Positions 6,540-10,053 of a DNA stretch of 10,053 nt are shown piece after piece; the first letter of the stretch is position 1, and each line of letters begins with the position of its first letter. The notes below the pieces were generated by a model, which was given only the letters and a program-made list of their open reading frames with translations, made no database searches and was not told the DNA's origin. Origin of the DNA: Neovahlkampfia damariscottae (Eukaryota > Heterolobosea > Selenaionea > Neovahlkampfiida > Neovahlkampfiidae); NCBI GenBank assembly GCA_016618085.1, contig JABLTG010000306.1, positions 1 through 10,053 of the forward strand. The letters run 5' to 3'. The translations under genes and the position numbers were made by a program.

Positions 6540-7022
6540 TTATTTTTTTTTCTTATTAACAGATCCGGCTGGACGTCCCCTTTTTTTACCTGAAGTTGAT
6601 TTTTTTGCTGGAGCTGATTTTTTTGCAGTCGAAACACCAATGCCTATATTCCCATCTTTTATATTTGTACTAGCCGACAATTTATCGATACTACCCAATG
6701 CTTTACTGGCATTTGGAAATACTTCATCTAATGTTTGTTCCAATATAATTTTTGTTTGATTTGCTACCTTCATTGCAATTCTTTCTCTTTCTGCCTCTGG
6801 AACACCTTTTGTTTTTAATTCACCGTTTTTTGTAGTTTTATATGCTGTGTTTATTTGATCTACGAAACCATTAAGCATCGTATTGTAGTCCGTGATATAT
6901 TTCTTTGTATTTGTGTGTAATGCAGTTTTTCTGTCGTTTTGGTAAATTCTTTTGGTCATACCTAATTCGTCTGCCGGTGAAGTTAACCTGTTTTCTGAGA
7001 TCCAATTATTTTCTTCAGTCAT
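6540..7022 (-). CDS. Basic protein with AT-hook tail; paralogue A of a three-gene family
   Basis: This 160-residue protein has an N-terminal helical domain and a lysine-rich tail (about 132-160). The tail contains KKRGRPAGS, an AT-hook with the RGRP core at 148-151, and ends in four lysines. AT-hooks bind the minor groove of AT-rich DNA, so a DNA-binding or genome-condensing role is likely, fitting an AT-rich genome. The N-terminal domain shares a motif RLxxPxxxLGMxK (residues 12-24) with the upstream neighbour. It also shares the series P16, 59 residues, KGVP (P75), then I-A at 82-83 and FP at 102-103, with the next two genes, which suggests common descent. The start is fixed by TATTATATAA fused to the ATG. 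No matching named family is known to me. Confidence in the AT-hook is high, in the virion role moderate. Confidence 0.75.
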   Translation of the reverse strand: MTEENNWISENRLTSPADELGMTKRIYQNDRKTALHTNTKKYITDYNTMLNGFVDQINTAYKTTKNGELKTKGVPEAERERIAMKVANQTKIILEQTLDEVFPNASKALGSIDKLSASTNIKDGNIGIGVSTAKKSAPAKKSTSGKKRGRPAGSVNKKKK

Positions 7023-7032
7023 TTATATAATA
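7023..7032 (-). promoter_or_regulatory. Promoter element TATTATATAA fused to ATG of the AT-hook gene
   Basis: Identical to the elements before the genes starting at 2552 and 4951. The remaining 42 bases of the gap are AT-rich, with no other signal seen. Confidence 0.6.
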
Positions 7033-7074
7033 TTAAAACATAAAAAATTAATACTATATATTATTTAATTATTC

Positions 7075-7554
7075 TTATTCATCATTTTGGAAATTTAAAA
7101 AATCATCAGCTTGTTGTTTTCTCAATACGCTATTGAATGCTCTATTCTCAAATTTCGAAGGATATAATGCTTCTATTTGTTCTAAACCACCCACCATTGA
7201 AACATATGCAGATTTATTTGCTAGTTCTTTTGCTTGATGTGGAGGTAATTTATAATCCCCAGTTGTGTATTTTTTAAATTCTTCCACATATTTTTTATCT
7301 GTATCTATTTTGACTTGTTTTAAAAGGTGATTTCTTCTTTCAACATATGTGATAGGGTTTTGCATAGCATATTGAAGTAAATAATTTTCTTTTAAAATTT
7401 TGTCCATTCCCAACTGTTCACTTGGTAAGTCAAGTCTTTGATAATTCGTTGCATAATCAGTTCTAACTTCTGGTGCAACTGATATACTTTCTATATATTC
7501 TTGTTGAGCTAATTTTTGTGCATCTCCTGTTGTGGGTAAAGAAATCGTATTCAT
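7075..7554 (-). CDS. Uncharacterised helical protein; paralogue B of a three-gene family
   Basis: This 159-residue soluble protein has no signal peptide or membrane segment. After a 40-residue leader it carries RLDLPSEQLGMDK (40-52), matching RLTSPADELGMTK in the downstream neighbour at identical spacing. From P44 it is 60 residues to the second proline of a KLPP turn (P104), then L-A at 111-112 and YP at 131-132. The distance from that turn to YP is 28 residues, the same as in the neighbours on both sides. The segment KELANKSA (109-116) aligns with ERIAMKVA of paralogue A. The end (QQADDFLNFQNDE) is acidic, in contrast to the basic tail of paralogue A. The start is supported by AATTATATAA against the ATG. 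Function is unknown; a structural or core role is inferred from the neighbours. Confidence 0.7.
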   Translation of the reverse strand: MNTISLPTTGDAQKLAQQEYIESISVAPEVRTDYATNYQRLDLPSEQLGMDKILKENYLLQYAMQNPITYVERRNHLLKQVKIDTDKKYVEEFKKYTTGDYKLPPHQAKELANKSAYVSMVGGLEQIEALYPSKFENRAFNSVLRKQQADDFLNFQNDE

Positions 7555-7563
7555 TTATATAAT
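7555..7563 (-). promoter_or_regulatory. Promoter element ATTATATAA fused to ATG of paralogue B
   Basis: The minus strand reads CTAATTATATAA-ATG, sharing the exact ATTATATAA-ATG 12-mer with three other genes. The gap to the next stop codon is 24 bases. Confidence 0.6.
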
Positions 7564-7578
7564 TAGAAAATATAAAAA

Positions 7579-7998
7579 TTATAATTCTGATAAATATGGA
7601 AATGATACTTTTGAGCTCTCATTTCTCTCATATTCCCTTACTTTCATCATCGCTCTGGCTATTTTTTCACATCTATCTATTGGTACTCCCTTATCCTTAT
7701 ATTCTTTGTAAACTTTTTTGTATTCTTTTTCCATCGCGGGAATTATTGTTTTATCAAATTTTTCTTTCATTTGATACGCCAAATTAACATTCTTCATTGT
7801 TTCCAATCTGTTACTATTATAATAGAACCACACGCCAACTTTTAAATAGTTTGATGGATACTCCATTAATCCTGCTTTATTCATTACATCTTTCAATTCT
7901 TTGAACCCATCTAATGCTTTTTGTTCATCTTCACTAATCGAAATTTGACTTAAAGCATCGTATGTTTCGTCCCTTAATGCTTTTTCTTCTTCTTCCAC
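7579..7998 (-). CDS. 3' part of a frame-split gene; paralogue C of a three-gene family
   Basis: This frame gives 139 residues if started at a GTG at 7998, but it has no ATG and no promoter element, and it is in fact open further upstream to 8073. There it meets the end of the 87-residue ORF at a run of ten A. I therefore read it as the 3' part of one gene spanning 7579-8305 in two frames. The C-terminal domain has P48 (in YPSNYL), 58 residues, KGVP (P106), then I-A at 113-114 and FP at 133-134. These spacings match the two downstream genes. Its helices are highly charged (AMEKEYKKVYKEYKDKGVP). The N-terminal part is acidic (EEEEKALRDE). Function is unknown. The reading frame is certain; the GTG start is doubtful. 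Confidence 0.55.
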   Translation of the reverse strand: MEEEEKALRDETYDALSQISISEDEQKALDGFKELKDVMNKAGLMEYPSNYLKVGVWFYYNSNRLETMKNVNLAYQMKEKFDKTIIPAMEKEYKKVYKEYKDKGVPIDRCEKIARAMMKVREYERNESSKVSFPYLSEL

Positions 7999-8041
7999 CC
8001 CAAAGAGTAGTACATTTAAATTTGTGATTTCATCCTGTTTA

Positions 8042-8305
8042 TCAAGGATGTTTTTGGTTTTGTTTTTTTTTTGCTAACTCAACTTCATCTTTAATTCCTT
8101 CTTCATCAATTTTTTCATCTTCAAATACCTTCTTCATATTTTCAGCTTCTTTTATTTGACCTTGAATAACTTCTTTTTTTTTTGCTAGCTCTTTCAGATT
8201 TGCATCTATCTTTGTTTTTTCAAAAGATTTCATCACATAATCGCTTACATCGCTATCATATATGCCACTGATTAATTTCTTCTTCGCTTTTGAAAAATTT
8301 TCCAT
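8042..8305 (-). CDS. 5' part of the frame-split gene: charged coiled-coil segment
   Basis: This 87-residue ORF begins at an ATG preceded by GTAATAATATAG, a promoter-like context, so the start looks genuine. It is almost entirely charged and helical: a basic beginning (SKAKKKLISG), then a likely coiled coil (LKELAKKKEVIQGQIKEAEN) and an acidic part (FEDEKIDEEG). After ELA at residues 76-78 the frame runs into a tract of ten A (8063-8072), continues with a poor Gln/Lys tail of nine residues and stops at TGA-TAA. The next frame on the same strand is open across the same point and continues with similar charged sequence into the ORF that ends at 7579. Taken together the two would make a product of about 241 residues. 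Either the short product, a slippage product, or both may be made. Confidence 0.55.
   Translation of the reverse strand: MENFSKAKKKLISGIYDSDVSDYVMKSFEKTKIDANLKELAKKKEVIQGQIKEAENMKKVFEDEKIDEEGIKDEVELAKKKQNQKHP
8063..8072 (-). other. A10 homopolymer at the frame junction
   Basis: Ten consecutive A on the coding (minus) strand lie where two overlapping frames, 8305 to 8042 and 8073 to 7579, exchange coding character. The frames differ by one base. Such a tract is prone to polymerase slippage and to sequencing-length error. Confidence 0.7.
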
Positions 8306-8315
8306 CTATATTATT
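8306..8315 (-). promoter_or_regulatory. Promoter-like element AATAATATAG before ATG
   Basis: The minus strand reads GTAATAATATAG-ATG, a variant of the shared element, in a 25-base gap. Confidence 0.4.
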
Positions 8316-8330
8316 ACAAATATATTATTT

Positions 8331-9212
8331 TTATGGTTTATATAATTGTCTATATTCTTCAACAATCTTGTCCATTCGTGCTTTCAATTTGTCTGCTGGA
8401 TAGTCAATTGTATGTATAGCTCCTGAATATATAACTCCTTTATCTCCCACTTCAATCCTGTCTTTATATGTGTCTAATGGGTTATCACGCTCTAATAGTT
8501 TTTTGTCAAAATATTTGTCGATTTTTTTTATTTCTCCTTCTATTTTTTTTTTTTTAAATCCTTCAAAATCTTCTTTTATTTCCAGTGAATGGTCTGTATG
8601 ATTCGATCTAGATACATTGTCAGGTGTTAGATTTTTATATTTTTTCAATTTTTCAAAGTGCTTGAAGAACTTTTTGTCTGTTGTATAATTATGTGGCTCT
8701 TTGTTTTTGATTGCGCTGTTAATATTATCATGTATTGTTGAAAATTCATCGTATAATTCGCTCCAATTCTTCGCTTTCAGTGTTGTCAAGTTTTTAATGT
8801 TAGAGAATTGAAAACTTTCTTCGTCAATTGGAATATTTTTGAAGGTTTTATCAGATGCGTCTCTATGTTTGCGCTGACCAAACATGGGTTGTACCATTTT
8901 ATATATACCCTCATAGTTTCCAAATTCTCTTCCTTTTTCCAAATATTTATATTTTTCTAGGTCCAGCATTTTTTTATCTTTTTTCAGTTCTTTATTAATT
9001 TTATTTAAAGCTTCCAAGTCTTTACTTTTTTGTAATTCAAATAATTCGTGTCTTTCTTCATCCGTCAAGTCATTTTGTATCATTTCTTTTAGTTCTTCTG
9101 GTGTTGGTTTTGCGTTACCTTCAACTTGAACTATTGTTTCTTTTTTGTTGTTGGCTTCTCTTAAATAATCCCAAGGTGTCTTGTTATATAAACTCCATTT
9201 TAAATTGAACAT
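8331..9212 (-). CDS. Uncharacterised lysine-rich protein
   Basis: I do not recognise this 293-residue protein. It begins MFNLKWSLYNKTPWDYLREAN, with two Trp near the N-terminus. A highly charged, probably coiled-coil stretch follows (about 37-95; EELKEMIQNDLTDEERHELF, then LNKINKELKKDKKMLDLEKY). The middle is rich in Lys, Asn, Phe and Tyr. The C-terminal 40 residues look folded (DKGVIYSGAIHTIDYPADKL). There is no membrane segment and no catalytic motif that I can see. A run of thirteen A on the coding strand (8543-8555) codes for four lysines near residues 219-224, and the frame continues intact. The ATG is preceded by AATTTTATA, a weak form of the promoter element. It is the first gene of the leftward block. 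Abundant lysine suggests contact with DNA or RNA, as an inference only. Confidence 0.65.
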   Translation of the reverse strand: MFNLKWSLYNKTPWDYLREANNKKETIVQVEGNAKPTPEELKEMIQNDLTDEERHELFELQKSKDLEALNKINKELKKDKKMLDLEKYKYLEKGREFGNYEGIYKMVQPMFGQRKHRDASDKTFKNIPIDEESFQFSNIKNLTTLKAKNWSELYDEFSTIHDNINSAIKNKEPHNYTTDKKFFKHFEKLKKYKNLTPDNVSRSNHTDHSLEIKEDFEGFKKKKIEGEIKKIDKYFDKKLLERDNPLDTYKDRIEVGDKGVIYSGAIHTIDYPADKLKARMDKIVEEYRQLYKP

Positions 9213-9222
9213 TATAAAATTA
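9213..9222 (-). promoter_or_regulatory. Weak promoter-like element before the lysine-rich gene
   Basis: The minus strand reads GTAATTTTATA against the ATG. It is AT-only next to the start codon but matches the shared element poorly. A run of eleven A (plus strand, 9229-9239) lies just upstream. Confidence 0.3.
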
Positions 9223-9264
9223 CATGCGAAAAAAAAAAATAACAGTCTGATTGGTTAAAACCTC

Positions 9265-9294
9265 CAAATCCGTGCACTTGAGTGCACAGATTTG
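9265..9294. repeat. 30-bp near-perfect palindrome between divergent starts
   Basis: The arms are CAAATC-c-GTGCACT (9265-9278) and AGTGCAC-a-GATTTG (9281-9294), around a central TG. Only one position in each arm fails to pair. It is among the most GC-rich spots of this AT-rich window. It lies between the divergent starts at 9212 (minus) and 9303 (plus), so it is better placed for an operator, a replication or recombination site, or a cruciform than for a terminator. Confidence 0.7.
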
Positions 9295-9302
9295 AACCAA
9301 AA

Positions 9303-9533
9303 ATGTCATACTATAAAAACATTCACATTGTTGAAAAATATAGTGGAAGAAAATTTAATATCTATTCGAAAGACAAAGTTATTGAAGACCTATTCAAAGA
9401 AGTAGAAGAGAAAACAAAAAAGTTGTCTATTCTTGAAAATGAAAAAAAGATGGAATTTTTATGGAGAAGAATTTACAGGTTGTCCATATTCATCCAAAAC
9501 GATATATCTGACTTCACAATGTGTAAATATTGA
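9303..9533 (+). CDS. Small uncharacterised ORF on the plus strand
   Basis: From the ATG at 9303 this is a 76-residue, charged, helical protein (SYYKNIHIVEKYSGRKF, then KVIEDLFKEVEEKTKKL). The frame is open back to a GTG at 9282 inside the palindrome, but the ATG at 9303 is the more natural start. The ATTATATAA element is absent; the start is preceded by ACCAAAA. After a run of seven A (9442-9448) a second plus-strand frame is also open, to a TAA at 9571-9573, with protein-like content (FYGEEFTGCPYSSKTIYL), so the true 3' end is uncertain. The ORF is convergent with the right-edge gene, 11 bases apart, or overlapping it if the second frame is used. It could be a real early or regulatory gene, or not coding. 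Confidence 0.4.
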   Translation: MSYYKNIHIVEKYSGRKFNIYSKDKVIEDLFKEVEEKTKKLSILENEKKMEFLWRRIYRLSIFIQNDISDFTMCKY

Positions 9534-9544
9534 AGCCAATGCAA

Positions 9545-10053
9545 TTATTTCATTTCTGTCCATGATTTTGTAATAATTTCAACAGCATCAAAGTCATGTC
9601 CATGAAACTCTTTCGAAGCGTTGTGATACAAACCACCGATACATTTGACGACATCTTTTTCTCTGACCTTACTCTTTCCACATTTTTCTTTTAAAATTTT
9701 AATAAAATCTTCATTGTTTTCAAGTTCTTCGAGTGCTTTGTCAAATGGTTCTTTAAAACGAAAACGTACGTCTTTTGCACCTAAAATTTTTGCTCTGCAA
9801 TATTCTAATGCACCTCTAACATTTAATTTTCCTTTTGCTGATAAACAATCTATTGTTAACTTTTCAACCTGAAACTTTTCTTTTAAAAGTTCTTTTTCAA
9901 CTCGACTATTTTCATCCTTGAGCTTGTTTTCAACTTCACGAAGCTCTTTTTCATATGCAAGAAGTTCATTTGAATGAAAAGACATTATGTTCCAGATTAT
10001 AGATTCCAATTTCATTTTTCTGAAATCATGTGGCTTTTCAATGTTTAAAACTT
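9545..10053 (-). CDS. Uncharacterised protein, 5' end cut by window edge
   Basis: The frame is open from the right edge to a TAA at 9545-9547, so at least 12 codons lie upstream of the first ATG in the window (10015) and the true start may lie beyond 10053. The visible part has a coiled-coil stretch (LLAYEKELREVENKLKDEN). It is followed by a region that looks folded (KLNVRGALEYCRAKILG), then FDKALEEL and a C-terminal block with CIGGLYHNASKEFHGHDFD, rich in His, Cys and aromatic residues. I cannot name the family. No promoter element of the ATTATATAA-ATG type precedes the ATG at 10015, which agrees either with a start outside the window or with a different expression class from the structural block. 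Confidence 0.6.
   Translation of the reverse strand, partial: VLNIEKPHDFRKMKLESIIWNIMSFHSNELLAYEKELREVENKLKDENSRVEKELLKEKFQVEKLTIDCLSAKGKLNVRGALEYCRAKILGAKDVRFRFKEPFDKALEELENNEDFIKILKEKCGKSKVREKDVVKCIGGLYHNASKEFHGHDFDAVEIITKSWTEMK

Noticed and set aside
7579-7998. Independent gene starting at GTG 7998
   Set aside because: The frame stays open 75 bases further upstream, no other supported gene here uses GTG, and no promoter element precedes it; a frame-split gene is the better reading.
8331-8480. YPADKL near the C-terminus of the lysine-rich protein as a fourth member of the paralogous family
   Set aside because: Only the proline-helix start is similar; the protein ends before the turn and aromatic-proline positions, so the match is probably chance.
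9645-9872. Plus-strand ORF opposite the right-edge gene
   Set aside because: Serine/phenylalanine-rich shadow of the charged coiled-coil coding sequence on the other strand.
1-10053. Bacteriophage or bacterial origin, suggested by the fibre motif
   Set aside because: No Shine-Dalgarno sequences are seen, start codons are fused to AT-rich promoter-like elements, and the ATPase, MCP and penton resemble the eukaryotic-virus lineage.
1-10053. tRNA genes, rRNA, CRISPR arrays, insertion sequences or long terminal repeats
   Set aside because: None could be recognised by reading both strands; a dedicated tRNA and repeat scan was not possible here.

Overview
This window is strongly AT-rich and reads as part of the genome of a small double-stranded DNA virus of a eukaryote, either free or integrated. 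The virus belongs to the double-jelly-roll capsid lineage (Bamfordvirae: polinton-like viruses, virophage relatives and small NCLDV-like viruses). The left third carries the diagnostic set, read right to left on the minus strand: a trimeric fibre, a single-jelly-roll penton-type minor capsid protein, a small double-jelly-roll major capsid protein (MCP), and an A32-like genome-packaging ATPase that runs off the left edge. The genes are tightly packed. There are no Shine-Dalgarno sites, and many start codons are fused to an ATTATATAA-ATG type element, as in late promoters of nucleocytoplasmic viruses. A phage or bacterial origin is therefore unlikely. The host and exact virus family cannot be fixed from sequence alone, and no polymerase, primase, integrase or protease lies in the window.

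Layout from left to right: 1-565 packaging ATPase (minus, 3' end missing); 660-1802 MCP (minus); 1827-2552 penton-type protein (minus); 2580-4250 fibre (minus); 4294-4611 a small membrane protein, the only plus-strand gene in the block, diverging from the fibre gene; 4658-4951 an unknown 97-residue protein (minus); 4977-5126 a possible AUG-less membrane mini-ORF (minus); 5131-5706 a multi-spanning membrane protein (minus); 5731-6501 an acidic protein with a conserved-looking C-terminal half (minus). Next come three adjacent minus-strand genes (6540-7022, 7075-7554, 7579-8305) that I read as diverged paralogues. The first ends in a lysine-rich AT-hook tail. The third is split into two frames at a run of ten A. 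Then 8331-9212 codes for a large lysine-rich unknown protein. A 30-bp near-perfect palindrome at 9265-9294 sits between divergent starts. To its right are a small plus-strand ORF (9303-9533) and, convergent with it, an unknown gene entering from the right edge (9545 to beyond 10053). These last two lack the promoter element and may belong to a different expression class.

Taken together, most of the window looks like a virion-morphogenesis block: shell, vertex, fibre, packaging motor, membrane-active proteins, and a set of small basic or charged proteins that could be core or DNA-condensing components. The points most worth checking are the three-gene paralogous family with its fixed P / [VL]P / [FY]P spacing, the A10 frame break, the promoter element fused to start codons, the AUG-less mini-ORF and the palindrome.
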